A stretch of DNA of 64,000 nt from UBA1413 sp964650525 (GTDB lineage Bacteria; Bacteroidota; Bacteroidia; Bacteroidales; Prolixibacteraceae), in NCBI GenBank assembly GCA_964650525.1, contig CAZYUA010000004.1, positions 104,777 to 168,776 of the forward strand. Reading direction: 5' to 3'. The notes under the pieces were generated by a model. It was given only the letters and a program-made list of their open reading frames with translations. It had not been told where the DNA came from and did no database searches. Positions 43,740 through 53,418 of this stretch are shown piece after piece; position 1 is the stretch's first letter, and every line of letters begins with the position of its first letter. The translations under genes were made by a program, and so were the position numbers.

Positions 43740-45143
43740 TTATTCGAGTTTTCCTGTTGCTTTTAGCCAGGATGACTCTTTCAATTTCAAGTCTGCTTTT
43801 GCTTCTATGTTTTCGCTTTGGGCATTTTGCCACTCTGCTTGTGCTTCCAGCAGGTCGGTGAGCAGTTTCATGCCGACCTCGTAATTGTCGTTGCTGACAC
43901 GGAGGTTCTCTTCAGCACGGATAAGGGCTTTTTCAGTTATTGCCACCTGTATGCAGGCATCCCGGTAGTTCAGCCTTGCCTGTTCTATTTCCAGCAGTAT
44001 CAGGGAACCGTTTTGTTCCAGTTCTGCTTTCCGGATTTCCTGATCCTGTCTGGCTGAAAGCTGTTTTTGCCGCCCTTCGCCCCAGTGAAACAGAGGAATT
44101 TTCAATGAGGCGAAAATGGTGGGACTGGAATAGTCGAACTTTTCGGGACCTATGCTGATGCCGTTCAGGAAGGTGTAGCCCAGACTTATTCCGGCAGCAG
44201 GCAGGAACTCAGCACGCACTATCCGGGCTTGTTCCCGGGCCAGTTCGACATTTTTTTGCAGCAGCCGGTATTCTGGACGTTGTGAAACCTGAATTACATC
44301 AGTCAGTTCCAGGCACTTTGTTTCCCAACGCAGGCTGCTGTCGGCAGGTTCCAGGTCTGTATCGAACGGAAGTCCGATCAGCCGGCAGAGGGCCATGCGG
44401 GTCAGTTCAAGGCCGCTTTGGGCTTTCTGCCATTGAAGCAGGGCCTCATCGTGTCTCACCGCCACTTTCAAAGCTTCATTCCTGGTAGCCATCCCCGTTT
44501 CCCAGGCGTCCTTCACCCTTTGTTCCAGCTTGTCAAGCAATTCGGTATAGGTTCGGGCAAGTTTTACTTTTTCCTGTACCGACACATAGAGCCAATAAGC
44601 TTGGTCGGTTTCGTACAGGGTATTGGCACGCTGAAGGTCCAGGTTGTCGGCTGCCATTGCTTCCCCGATTTGGGTCATGGAAAGGCCCGCGGCAATTTTT
44701 CCCCCCGTGTAAAGGGGTTGCTGCAATGAAATGCCGGCCAGGTAGGCTCCCCTGAGGCTGATTTCAAGCGGCAGCCAGGCATACAGGTTGAAAACAGGAT
44801 TTCCGTCGGCACCCATAACGGTCTCCCCGGTGAGCGGGTTGACCATCACGTTTGGCACCAATTCCCCTGTGGCCGGATTGGGTGCAAAGGTAGGCAGGGT
44901 CATTTCTGTTTCAATATTTTTGTGCAGGTAGGCACCGGTAATACTTCCAGACAATGAAGGGAAAAACTGTGTTCTCATGGCTGCCTTTTCGGCATTGGCT
45001 TTTGCAATCTGGTAGCGGGCAATCTTCAATCCCAGGCTGTGTTCCAGTGCCAGAGCCCGGCATTCCTCCAGTGTCAGCCGCATTTGGGCATTCAGGCTAA
45101 GCATAGAGATAATCAGACATATTGTGATAATCGGTTTTTTCAT
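43740..45143 (-). CDS. TolC-family outer-membrane efflux protein
   Basis: A 467-residue outer-membrane factor with signal MKKPIITICLIISMLSLNA. Two TolC repeats with long helical hairpins are visible (MRLTLEECRALALEHSLGLKIARYQIAKANAEKAAMR, and the second starting near TDVIQVSQRPEYRLLQKNVELAREQA). It is the outer-membrane exit duct of a tripartite pump. Its ATG overlaps the RND gene stop by 4 bases (ATGA), so it is the third gene of the MFP-RND-TolC operon. Substrates cannot be predicted. Confidence 0.92.
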   Translation of the reverse strand: MKKPIITICLIISMLSLNAQMRLTLEECRALALEHSLGLKIARYQIAKANAEKAAMRTQFFPSLSGSITGAYLHKNIETEMTLPTFAPNPATGELVPNVMVNPLTGETVMGADGNPVFNLYAWLPLEISLRGAYLAGISLQQPLYTGGKIAAGLSMTQIGEAMAADNLDLQRANTLYETDQAYWLYVSVQEKVKLARTYTELLDKLEQRVKDAWETGMATRNEALKVAVRHDEALLQWQKAQSGLELTRMALCRLIGLPFDTDLEPADSSLRWETKCLELTDVIQVSQRPEYRLLQKNVELAREQARIVRAEFLPAAGISLGYTFLNGISIGPEKFDYSSPTIFASLKIPLFHWGEGRQKQLSARQDQEIRKAELEQNGSLILLEIEQARLNYRDACIQVAITEKALIRAEENLRVSNDNYEVGMKLLTDLLEAQAEWQNAQSENIEAKADLKLKESSWLKATGKLE

Positions 45144-48100
45144 GACACGCCCGTTATTTTTACAGATTCCAACATGCCGGCAGGTGCCGTTGCTGGTTCT
45201 GCTGCGGTTTCTTCTTTGTTGATCCGGAAGGAAAATGCATAAAGGATAGGTACGAATATGAGGGTGATAAGGGTTCCAACGGCAAGTCCGCTGATAATAG
45301 TCACCGCCATGCTCTTGTACATCGGATCGGTCAGTAGCGGAAGCATTCCCAGGATGGTTGTCACCGAGGCCATCATCACGGGCCTGATCCTTGATAGCGT
45401 GGCATCGAGCAAGGCTGTATACCGGGGTATTCCCAGATTGGTTTGCCTTTCAATCTCGTCCAGCAAAACCACCGAATTTTTGATCAGCATTCCCATCAGG
45501 CCGATAGCCCCCACGATGGCCATAAAGGTAAAGGGAGAACCGGTCAGGATGAGTCCCGGCACTACGCCGATGGCAGTAAGAGGGAGCACGACCAGGATGA
45601 TTACCGGTTTCCGGAGGTCGTTGAACAGCAGTACCAGTATCAGGATGATCAGGAAAAAGGTGATGGGCAGGTAGCGGAAGATGTTTTGCAGGGCATCCCG
45701 TTGTAGGTCATATTCTCCGATCCATTGGAAGCTGTAGCCTTCTGGAAGATCCAGGGCTGCGATCTCACGGGTCATGGCTCGTCGGGCCCTGGCAGGGCTG
45801 TATCCTTCGGCAGGGTCACACTGGGCCTGTATGGCCCGTTTGCCGTTGGTGCGCCGCACCAACGTCTCCTCCCAGTTCAGATTTACGCCCGACGTCACCG
45901 CACTCAGGGGTACCGGACTGACCAGTTTCCGGGTCAGATCGTCAAAAGTCTGTGTGCCGAAAAGCAGTTCCGCAGCATCGGTTCCCAGAAGTTTACCCGC
46001 ATCGGGAAGCATGCTCCACACGGGAATGTCGCTTAGGTCTTGCAAGGGTGAACCCTCTTTTCCGCAAATTTTCATACGGATGGTGCGGGGTGTGCCCCCG
46101 TCGTAACAAGTTCCCACAGGCAACCCCGAAGTGGCAGCCAGGAGAGCATTGCTCAGATCCCCGCGGCTTACCCCCGCACGGCTGGCCAGCACCGGGTCGT
46201 ATTGGGCGACCAGCGACTTGCCCGTGGGATTCCAATCATCACAAATGGTATGAGGATCTACTGTCGGGTTCCTGCGCATGACCTCCTGGGCATCCTCACT
46301 CAGTCGATGCAATACCGCCGGGTCGGGACCCCTGAACTCTACCTCCAGCGTATGAGAGGCCTTGATCGACAGGTTGTAATTCCTGATCCTGATCATCGCG
46401 TCAGGATAGTTATCATGCAGATAGGTCTCCAGTACCGGTTTCATCCGGAGCAGGGTCCGGTAGTCTTCAAAATCCACAATCAACTCACCATAATGGTCGG
46501 AAGGTTCCCCCATAGCCCTGACAAAACAGTAACGTGACGGCGTCATTCCCTGGCTGCTCACTACCATCTTCACGTCATCCAGGGTAAGCAGGTGTTCCGT
46601 GATTCTCTTCAGGTCTTCATTAACCCTGTCGGGACTGGTTCCGTCGGGCAGGAGATACTCAATGTAGACCTGGTCATAATTCAGGTCGGGAAAGAAATCA
46701 TTCTGAAGATATTGTATCTGAAAGGCCGTGAGTGCCATCAGCAGGGTAACTGCGGCAATCGTGGCCGGTTTGTGGTTGAGGAAGAATGCCAGTGTCTTAC
46801 GGATGACCTTGCGGATCGTGGTTCCGGCAACCGGAAGCGGGCTGCCCTGGTTTTTGATCTTCAGCCACTTCTCCGAGAACAAAGGCACCTGTGTGAGCGC
46901 CAGTATCCAGCTTATCAGCAGCGAAAGGCAAAGAACCACAAACAGGTCGCGCGCGTATGTTCCCACTGTATCTTTTGACAAAAAAACCGGAAGGAAGGCG
47001 GTTACGGTAATCAGGGTGGCCCCCAGCAGGGGTACGGCGGTTTGCCGGGCTGAGCGGGTGAGAGCTTCCCGGCGGCTGATTCCCTTGCTCAGGTCCGCAA
47101 GGATGCCGTCGATGACTACAATGGCGTTGTCAACCAGCATGCCCATAGCCACAATAAATGCCCCCAGGGAGATACGCTGCAGGGATCCTCCGGTAGCCAG
47201 CAGGATCGGAAAAGTAGCCAGTACTGTGAAGAAAAGACCCAGACCGATGATGATCCCGGTGTGCCATCCCATGGTGATCATCAGTACGAAGATCACAATG
47301 CCTACGGAGGCCGCAAGGTTCCACATAAATCCGCTGATAGCGTCTTGTACCTTGTCGGGTTGAAAGAAAACCTTGTCAAATGTCACACCGACCGGCAGGC
47401 TTCCGGCAATGGCCTTCATGCGCTCTTCCACCCGTTTGCCCACGCGGATGATATTTTCACCACTCTCCATGGAAAGGGAGATGCCCAGAGCCTTCCGGTT
47501 GTTCATATACAAGGTGTTCCGGAGAGGGGTGTCGTATCCTGTTTCTATGGATGCGATGTCGCCCAGGCGGAACTGGTTACCGTGTACCTCCCTGATGACT
47601 AAATTTTCCAGGTCAGCAGCGCCGGTGATCTTGTCGCTGACGCCGACACGAACCATCTGTCCGCCTGTTTCAAGCACCCCCGGGTAGACGGTTTGATTCC
47701 GCCCGGCAATGGCCGATAGGATCTGCAAAGGATAGACCCCCAGTTGTCCCATGGTTTCAGCCGGCAAAACAATGTCTATCACCGGGGACTGGCTGCCGTA
47801 GATTTCGACCCGTTTGACGCCTTCGACGTCGAGCAGTTCGCGCTTCACAAATCCGGCGTATTGGTCCATCTCCTGATAGGAGTAACCTTCAGCCGTCATG
47901 GCATAAAACATGCCGTAGACATCGCCATAGTCGTCGATGATGATGGGCGGATGAACCCCCTCGGGCAGTTTTGACAGGGCCCCATTTACTTTGCGGCGCA
48001 TAAACTCCCACCGCTGCGGGATCTCAGCCTGGGGAACCGATAATTCCAGCTCCACGGTGATCACCGACACGTTGTTTTCCGACTTCGACAAGATCAGGTT

Positions 48101-48331
48101 GATGTCACTGAGGGTGTTCAACTCCTTTTCCAGAACGTCGGTCACCTGCAGTTCCACCTCGTGGGCTGATGCCCCGGGGTAGAGGGTGACCACCCGGGCC
48201 TGCATGATCAGGATTTCAGGATCCTCCAGTTTGCTGATGGATAAAAAGGCCAGTATTCCTCCCGCGCAAATGGCGGCCAAAAGAAAATAAAAGATGGTTT
48301 TTCTCCGGAAAACCAGTTCTGAAATGTGCAT
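45140..48331 (-). CDS. RND efflux pump permease (HAE1-like)
   Basis: A 1063-residue inner-membrane RND transporter starting at MHISELVFRRKT; the open frame goes on upstream, but that part lies within the membrane-fusion gene. Twelve TM segments and two large periplasmic loops are visible, with duplicated halves. The proton-relay helix reads GAFIVAMGMLVDNAIVVIDGI, so the second acid of the AcrB Asp pair is Asn, as in several multidrug-type RND groups. It starts one base into the MFP stop (TGATG) and overlaps TolC by 4 bases, which suggests tight translational coupling. It should expel hydrophobic or anionic toxic compounds, but the cargo is unknown. Confidence 0.93.
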   Translation of the reverse strand: MHISELVFRRKTIFYFLLAAICAGGILAFLSISKLEDPEILIMQARVVTLYPGASAHEVELQVTDVLEKELNTLSDINLILSKSENNVSVITVELELSVPQAEIPQRWEFMRRKVNGALSKLPEGVHPPIIIDDYGDVYGMFYAMTAEGYSYQEMDQYAGFVKRELLDVEGVKRVEIYGSQSPVIDIVLPAETMGQLGVYPLQILSAIAGRNQTVYPGVLETGGQMVRVGVSDKITGAADLENLVIREVHGNQFRLGDIASIETGYDTPLRNTLYMNNRKALGISLSMESGENIIRVGKRVEERMKAIAGSLPVGVTFDKVFFQPDKVQDAISGFMWNLAASVGIVIFVLMITMGWHTGIIIGLGLFFTVLATFPILLATGGSLQRISLGAFIVAMGMLVDNAIVVIDGILADLSKGISRREALTRSARQTAVPLLGATLITVTAFLPVFLSKDTVGTYARDLFVVLCLSLLISWILALTQVPLFSEKWLKIKNQGSPLPVAGTTIRKVIRKTLAFFLNHKPATIAAVTLLMALTAFQIQYLQNDFFPDLNYDQVYIEYLLPDGTSPDRVNEDLKRITEHLLTLDDVKMVVSSQGMTPSRYCFVRAMGEPSDHYGELIVDFEDYRTLLRMKPVLETYLHDNYPDAMIRIRNYNLSIKASHTLEVEFRGPDPAVLHRLSEDAQEVMRRNPTVDPHTICDDWNPTGKSLVAQYDPVLASRAGVSRGDLSNALLAATSGLPVGTCYDGGTPRTIRMKICGKEGSPLQDLSDIPVWSMLPDAGKLLGTDAAELLFGTQTFDDLTRKLVSPVPLSAVTSGVNLNWEETLVRRTNGKRAIQAQCDPAEGYSPARARRAMTREIAALDLPEGYSFQWIGEYDLQRDALQNIFRYLPITFFLIILILVLLFNDLRKPVIILVVLPLTAIGVVPGLILTGSPFTFMAIVGAIGLMGMLIKNSVVLLDEIERQTNLGIPRYTALLDATLSRIRPVMMASVTTILGMLPLLTDPMYKSMAVTIISGLAVGTLITLIFVPILYAFSFRINKEETAAEPATAPAGMLESVKITGVS

Positions 48332-49401
48332 CACATCAATCCTCCCGCATTGGTAAGCGATACAGGTTCCATCCGTGAGACTTTCCATCCGTCGCGCAGG
48401 GCGTGAACCCCTGAAACCACGATCTCATCCTTTTCTGAAAGGCCTGACAGAATGGTAATCATCCCTTCTCCGGCCACCCTGCCGGTTTTAACCTCCTGTT
48501 TTGTCACAGTCGACTGGGCCTCATCATATTTCCAGACGAAGGCTTTTCCCTGTTCCTGGAATAAGGCTGTTAACGGCACTGTGAGGGGGAGGTCCGATCC
48601 ATTGCGGAATTCAATGGTGACCCCGACGGTCATCCCCGGGGCAAGACGGGGATTGACCTTCGGATCAAGCAGGAAGGTTGCCCTGTATAGCTGGCTGTGG
48701 CTGCCCTTCATCTGGTAACCCACCAGCCGTAAGGGATAGCTTCCCCCGGAACCCATCGGCAGGGAACAACTGAAACCGGTGAAGTTTTCCTTTTGAAGGA
48801 ATACCGGCATGGGAAGGTCTACCTCCACCCGGTACGATTTGACATCGATCAGGGTGGCCACCGTCATACCGGCATTTACCATTTCACCTGTTTCATATTT
48901 CACCGACTGGATATATCCGGAAAACGGCGCGTACAAGTGGGTGTCGCTGAGCTGATCCCTGGCATTCTGCAGTTTCATACCCAGCATCTTCTCCCCGGCA
49001 ACGGCCTTCTCGTAGTCATTGTCGGCCACACTCTTCCGGCTGTTTAGTTCCGTGAGTCGGTTATACTCCCCTTTGATCTGGTCGTACTGTGCTTCGTATA
49101 CTCCGGCCTGGATCTCGTAATCGCGGGGATCGATCCGGGCAATCAATTCTCCTTTCCTTACGTAGTCGCCCTCTTTCACCTGGAGGCTCATAAGCGGGCC
49201 TGCCACCCGGAAGGCCAGGTTCACTTCAGCGGCTTCCTGAATTACACCGGAAAATGAACGCACCGGGATGACCGATTCGCGGTTGGGAGAAGCTAACTTC
49301 ACCTTACGGACGATCGCCGGAGTCTCCTGCTTTGCCGGGGAACAACATGTCAGAACAAGAATCACAGTTACGAAAGCCATCAGCCTGATAATTTTTGTCA
49401 T
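48331..49401 (-). CDS. RND membrane-fusion protein (HlyD-like), lipoprotein
   Basis: A 356-residue periplasmic adaptor, started at the ATG that gives a lipoprotein signal (FVTVILVLTCC, with Cys17 or Cys18 acylated). The lipoyl/barrel-sandwich segments AAEVNLAFRVAGPLMSLQVKEGDYVRKGELIARIDPRDYE and HLYAPFSGYIQSVKYETGEMV flank a helical hairpin, then beta-barrel and membrane-proximal domains. It is the first gene of the MFP-RND-TolC operon. A -7 motif lies 36 bases upstream. Confidence 0.9.
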   Translation of the reverse strand: MTKIIRLMAFVTVILVLTCCSPAKQETPAIVRKVKLASPNRESVIPVRSFSGVIQEAAEVNLAFRVAGPLMSLQVKEGDYVRKGELIARIDPRDYEIQAGVYEAQYDQIKGEYNRLTELNSRKSVADNDYEKAVAGEKMLGMKLQNARDQLSDTHLYAPFSGYIQSVKYETGEMVNAGMTVATLIDVKSYRVEVDLPMPVFLQKENFTGFSCSLPMGSGGSYPLRLVGYQMKGSHSQLYRATFLLDPKVNPRLAPGMTVGVTIEFRNGSDLPLTVPLTALFQEQGKAFVWKYDEAQSTVTKQEVKTGRVAGEGMITILSGLSEKDEIVVSGVHALRDGWKVSRMEPVSLTNAGGLM

Positions 49402-49789
49402 ATTATTGTTTGTCAATGGTTTAACTTCTTTTGATCCAAATGTATTTCCCTGCACGAGAAATCACCAGGGAGCGCAGGATGGCGCTGTTGTCTCAACCCG
49501 CAGAGACAAACGACATTAAAATAGGGTACACTGGGTTGATTTGAAGGATTTTTTTTACTGAATTGCTTAAAACGGGAGCTGAACTGCCGGGTTATCGCAC
49601 TGGAAAAGGGATTATTGGACCATTTGGAAAGGGGGACTATCCTGACTTGGAGTCAATAACCTATCCAGGCTTGCCGGCAGTAAGATGGTGGGCTTGGTTC
49701 CGGAATTTGCACCGCGATATTTGTTATTGTCTTGTTTCTTACTATTTTTATTTGGCATTCCTGGTGGTGCCCCTTTTTTTCTGCATATC
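49402..49789. other. 388-base intergenic region between the efflux operon and the alpha/beta hydrolase gene
   Basis: No gene-like frame was found here. It holds the minus-strand -7 motif of the efflux operon at 49437-49444 and an AT-rich stretch at 49720-49760. The open frame upstream of the hydrolase start is not protein-like. Confidence 0.5.
49437..49444 (-). promoter_or_regulatory. -7 element TACATTTG of the efflux operon
   Basis: An exact TAnnTTTG on the minus strand, 36 bases before the membrane-fusion-protein ATG. No clear -33 TTG. Confidence 0.45.
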
Positions 49790-51562
49790 ATGAAACGCTT
49801 CTTCCTTTCCTTCTTTTGGTTACTGGGTGCGCTATCCCTGCCGGCACAGTTGCTTCCGGGTTTCAAACTGTCGCAGGCCTCCGGGGAGCAGCAGATGGTG
49901 CTTGAAAACCGGGTTCCCGGCACCCGCGTACTCATCAATGCCCCGCTCGGGGGGTTCGGGAAAAGGGACCGGGTCCTGTTGGTTTTTTATGCCCTTCCCA
50001 ACGGGAATACTATAGAGCAGACCTTCGGCAGGAAACAGAAAGAAGGGGATGACTGGCACTACGATATCCAGCACATAGGAGCGCAGGCCCGCTTTGTACG
50101 GCAGATGCTGAAAGGGGAGACCCTGGTGGTGGCTTATCTGGAAAGTGACCGGCGAAGCTGGCCGTTATGGAAGGCTTCCAACCCTGGTCACACCCAAATG
50201 ACCCGGCAACTTGTCGATGAGGTTAAAGCGCTTTTTGCCCCATGGCATCCACGGGTGGTTTTGAACGGACATAGCGGCGGCGGGCGGTTTATATTCAGTT
50301 ATCTTGAGGCGACAGAAGATGTTCCTTCCGACATAGTCCGGATCGCCTTTCTGGACAGCAACTACGGTTATGAGGATACCGTCCATGGCAGGCGACTCTC
50401 ACGCTGGCTGGATTCTGGTGCGAAAAGGTACCTCTGCACCCTCGCCTACAACGACAGCGTGGTTATGTACAACGGAAAACCGCTGGTCTCCCCGACCGGG
50501 GGTACCTGGTACCGCAGCCGCATGATGCTCCGCCATCTCCGGCGATCTTTCCCCTTTGCCAAGGATGAAAACGATTCTTTGATTTACTATAAAGCACTTA
50601 AGGGACGGGTGCAGATAATAATGAAGAAAAACCCGGAAGGAAGGATCTTTCATACGCTGCAAGTTGAGCGGAACGGTTTCATACACAGTATGTTATGTGG
50701 AACCCGTCGTGAAGGGAAAGGCTATACTTACATGGGCGAACGGGCTTACAACCGGTTTATTTCCGATAGCCTGGTCCTTCCTCTTCGCCGGATGAACATA
50801 CCGCCCCGGCAGGAAGATGCGGAACCGGGTTCCCGGTTCATGGAGCGGATTGCCTTGTTGCCGCTGGCAGAAAGGGAGGAGGAGATATTCAAAGCCCTGG
50901 CATCGGGCAACCTGCCGGGATTTTTACGTAATACCGTAACCCTGGAGGGTCTGTTTTCCGATGCGGAAGGCCGGCAGCACCAGATTGTGTATGAGGTCAT
51001 GCCCGACTATCTGGCTGTGGGCAGCGAAGCCGATTTCTGCAGGATACCCATGAATCCTTATACCGCCGGACGGGTGGCTGCCCTTTACGGCGCATCCTTG
51101 CTCACTTCCAGGATGAGTGACCACATAGACAAGAAGGCAGAAGTCAGGCTGGTTCCCTTTAATTATCCTCCCGAGGGCAACCGCAACGAGCGGGTGGAAC
51201 AGTTTACGGAACATAACCGGCAAATCGAAAAGCAGTGGGCGGAGTCGGGTGCCGCCCGTGGAGCCCTGACAGCAGGTATCAAAAAGGATGTTATCCTTTC
51301 GGAGCAGATAGCCCGCAGGCCCGGAAAAGTGGTCATCTATGGCTGGCACAGGCCGGACGGGACACCCATCCAACCGGTGTACAGCGGGCATGCCGGCTGG
51401 TATGTGGATTACAGCCATGGCATACGCCTGGTTAACAACCAGGTCCTGGTCGACGGACAACCTTTCCTGCTTTCTGACATCCTGAAGGATCCGGTGTTGT
51501 ACAGAATTTTCAGTGATGAAAATGTGCCGATGGAGGAAACCACTTACCGGAGGAAGGAGTAA
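49790..51562 (+). CDS. exported alpha/beta hydrolase with a conserved C-terminal domain
   Basis: A 590-residue exported protein; the ATG at 49790 gives the signal MKRFFLSFFWLLGALSLPA. The first about 300 residues are an alpha/beta-hydrolase-like domain with nucleophile Ser162 in LNGHSGGGRF, but acid and base are not obvious. The C-terminal domain (about 370-590) shows DYLAVGSEADFCRIPM, a SGAARGALTAGIKKDVILSEQ segment and YGWHRPDGTPIQPVYSGHAGWYVDYSHG, a motif that reads like a separate conserved module. The substrate is unknown. Expression appears independent, and a strong terminator follows. Confidence 0.75.
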   Translation: MKRFFLSFFWLLGALSLPAQLLPGFKLSQASGEQQMVLENRVPGTRVLINAPLGGFGKRDRVLLVFYALPNGNTIEQTFGRKQKEGDDWHYDIQHIGAQARFVRQMLKGETLVVAYLESDRRSWPLWKASNPGHTQMTRQLVDEVKALFAPWHPRVVLNGHSGGGRFIFSYLEATEDVPSDIVRIAFLDSNYGYEDTVHGRRLSRWLDSGAKRYLCTLAYNDSVVMYNGKPLVSPTGGTWYRSRMMLRHLRRSFPFAKDENDSLIYYKALKGRVQIIMKKNPEGRIFHTLQVERNGFIHSMLCGTRREGKGYTYMGERAYNRFISDSLVLPLRRMNIPPRQEDAEPGSRFMERIALLPLAEREEEIFKALASGNLPGFLRNTVTLEGLFSDAEGRQHQIVYEVMPDYLAVGSEADFCRIPMNPYTAGRVAALYGASLLTSRMSDHIDKKAEVRLVPFNYPPEGNRNERVEQFTEHNRQIEKQWAESGAARGALTAGIKKDVILSEQIARRPGKVVIYGWHRPDGTPIQPVYSGHAGWYVDYSHGIRLVNNQVLVDGQPFLLSDILKDPVLYRIFSDENVPMEETTYRRKE

Positions 51563-51579
51563 CCTTATTGTGCAGGTCG

Positions 51580-51619
51580 AAAGGCAGATTTTTTCCCGGA
51601 CATCCTTCTGCCTTTTTTT
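51580..51619 (+). terminator. strong intrinsic terminator
   Basis: AAAGGCAGA (51580-51588) pairs perfectly with TCTGCCTTT (51607-51615), followed directly by TTTT. It lies 18 bases after the alpha/beta hydrolase stop. Confidence 0.75.
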
Positions 51620-51809
51620 ACCCTGCCGGCTTAGTGAAAACCAGGGTCTGAAGATATACAAATCTTACCCGGAAGGTCTGTTTGGCGAAGGGGTAACCCG
51701 CGGGCCTTCCTCTTGCGCTCTGTAAGAAATGTTTCGTCGTATCCGGAATAACAATAAAATTTACTTACCTTTCCAAGGGTCAAACGCAACAAAACTGAAA
51801 ACGGGAATT

Positions 51810-53315
51810 ATGACATCAACCATGAAAATCAACCGCCGCAAGTTTTTGGGGACGACAGCTGCGGCAGCCGCTGGTTTTACCATTTTGCCGCGAAATGTCA
51901 TCGGGGGGGCAGGTTATACAGCTCCCAGTGACCAGCTGGCCGTAGCTTACGTCGGTTGTGGCACACAGGGACTTCGTGAAATGATCCCCCTGATCGCCGA
52001 TCCTGCTGTCCGGATCGTGGCGGTCTGCGACCCCAACAAGTTCACCACCGACTATGTCGATTGGTCGGCCGACGGACTGAAGAACGACATCCGCAATGCC
52101 CTGGGCGATCCTTCCTGGGGGGCTAAGCTTAGCGGCATCCCCGGAGGCCGCGATGTGGGTCAGGAGTTCGTGCAGAAATACTATGCCAAAGCGAAGGGCA
52201 CCGGGAAGTACAACTGTTCCTCGTATGCCGACTTCCGGGATTTGTTTGAGAAGGAGAAGGATTTCGACATGGTGAAGATCATGACCCCCGACCATTTGCA
52301 TGCAGCTATTGCCATTGCAGCGATGCAGAAGAAGAAGCATGTGGTTACGCACAAGCCTATTGCCAACCGCATGAATGAGGCGAAGCGGACCATTTCCATG
52401 GCGGGAACTGCCGGAGTGGGGACCCACCTGCTGGCATGGAGCCACCGACCCGGGTATGAAACCATCAAAGAATGGATAGATGCCGGCTTCATAGGTACCC
52501 TCCGGGAGATCCACAATTGGTCGAACCGCCCGGTATGGCCGCAATGGCAGGCCAACCCAACCGAAACCGTGCCGGTACCCAAAGGTTTTGACTGGCCCCT
52601 CTGGCTGGGACCGGTACCCGACAGGCCTTACCATCCTCATTATACTCATGCCGTATTCCGGGGCTGGTACGACTTTGGCGGGGGCAGCATCGCCGACATG
52701 GGCCACTACAGCCTCTTCCCCCTCTTCCTTACCCTGGGGGTGAAAACGCCGGCAGTAAGTGCGGAAGCATACGGAACTACCACCTCCATACTCGATAAGG
52801 GGGTATCACGGGGACTGAAAAACCATGTGGCCTTCCCCCTTTCCAGCATCGTGCGGTTCCGCTTTGAAGCGCAGAAAACCCTGCCTCCCTTCGATCTGGT
52901 GTGGTACGACGGAGGGATGCGACCCCTGGTACCCGATGAGTTACGGTCCGGAGGCAAAACCCTCACCCCTGAGGGAATGATGTTCATGGGTGACAAGGGG
53001 ATGATCATCTGCGGTTTCCTGGGCGAAAAGCCTATTCTGGTCCCTGAATCAAAGATGAAATGGCTGAAAAAGGAGGAGGAAGATACCCGGGAAGCCCGGA
53101 GCAATTCGGTTTGGATCGAGGCCTTCCGGAATAAGACTACCTCCCCGGGAAGTTTCATCCATGCCGGCCCGGTAACCGAGACCATCCTCCTGGGAGCTGT
53201 TGCGCTTCAGGCGGGGAAGATCGTGGAGTACGACTCTGCCAGTATGAAAATCACCAACCTGCCGGAGGCAAACCGGTTCCTCACCCGGGAATATAGACCG
53301 GGATGGGAATTATGA
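51810..53315 (+). CDS. Tat-exported Gfo/Idh/MocA-family oxidoreductase
   Basis: A 501-residue NAD(P)-dependent sugar oxidoreductase. The start at 51810 gives a twin-arginine signal (INRRKFLGTTAAAAAG), so the folded cofactor-loaded enzyme is probably exported. The Rossmann motif is VAYVGCGTQG; KIMTPDHLHAAIAIAAMQKKKHVVTHKP holds the typical EKP-like Lys-Pro (here HKP). A second domain shows GGGSIADMGHYSLF. Exported members oxidise glycosides to 3-keto sugars in relatives (inferred here). It is followed after 103 bases by an exported TIM-barrel isomerase on the same strand, a frequent pairing. Confidence 0.88.
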   Translation: MTSTMKINRRKFLGTTAAAAAGFTILPRNVIGGAGYTAPSDQLAVAYVGCGTQGLREMIPLIADPAVRIVAVCDPNKFTTDYVDWSADGLKNDIRNALGDPSWGAKLSGIPGGRDVGQEFVQKYYAKAKGTGKYNCSSYADFRDLFEKEKDFDMVKIMTPDHLHAAIAIAAMQKKKHVVTHKPIANRMNEAKRTISMAGTAGVGTHLLAWSHRPGYETIKEWIDAGFIGTLREIHNWSNRPVWPQWQANPTETVPVPKGFDWPLWLGPVPDRPYHPHYTHAVFRGWYDFGGGSIADMGHYSLFPLFLTLGVKTPAVSAEAYGTTTSILDKGVSRGLKNHVAFPLSSIVRFRFEAQKTLPPFDLVWYDGGMRPLVPDELRSGGKTLTPEGMMFMGDKGMIICGFLGEKPILVPESKMKWLKKEEEDTREARSNSVWIEAFRNKTTSPGSFIHAGPVTETILLGAVALQAGKIVEYDSASMKITNLPEANRFLTREYRPGWEL

Positions 53316-53418
53316 TACGGTACTATCCAGCAGATGAAGGAGCACTGAAAAAATAATACCGGAACCCTTTGTGTCTCCGTATTTTAAAGAACAATTTTGA
53401 TTGATAAAAAAAAGCCGT

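Noticed and set aside
48332..48388. 19-codon N-terminal extension of the RND permease
   Set aside because: MHISELVFRRKT is the usual RND start, and the TGATG coupling with the membrane-fusion gene supports it.
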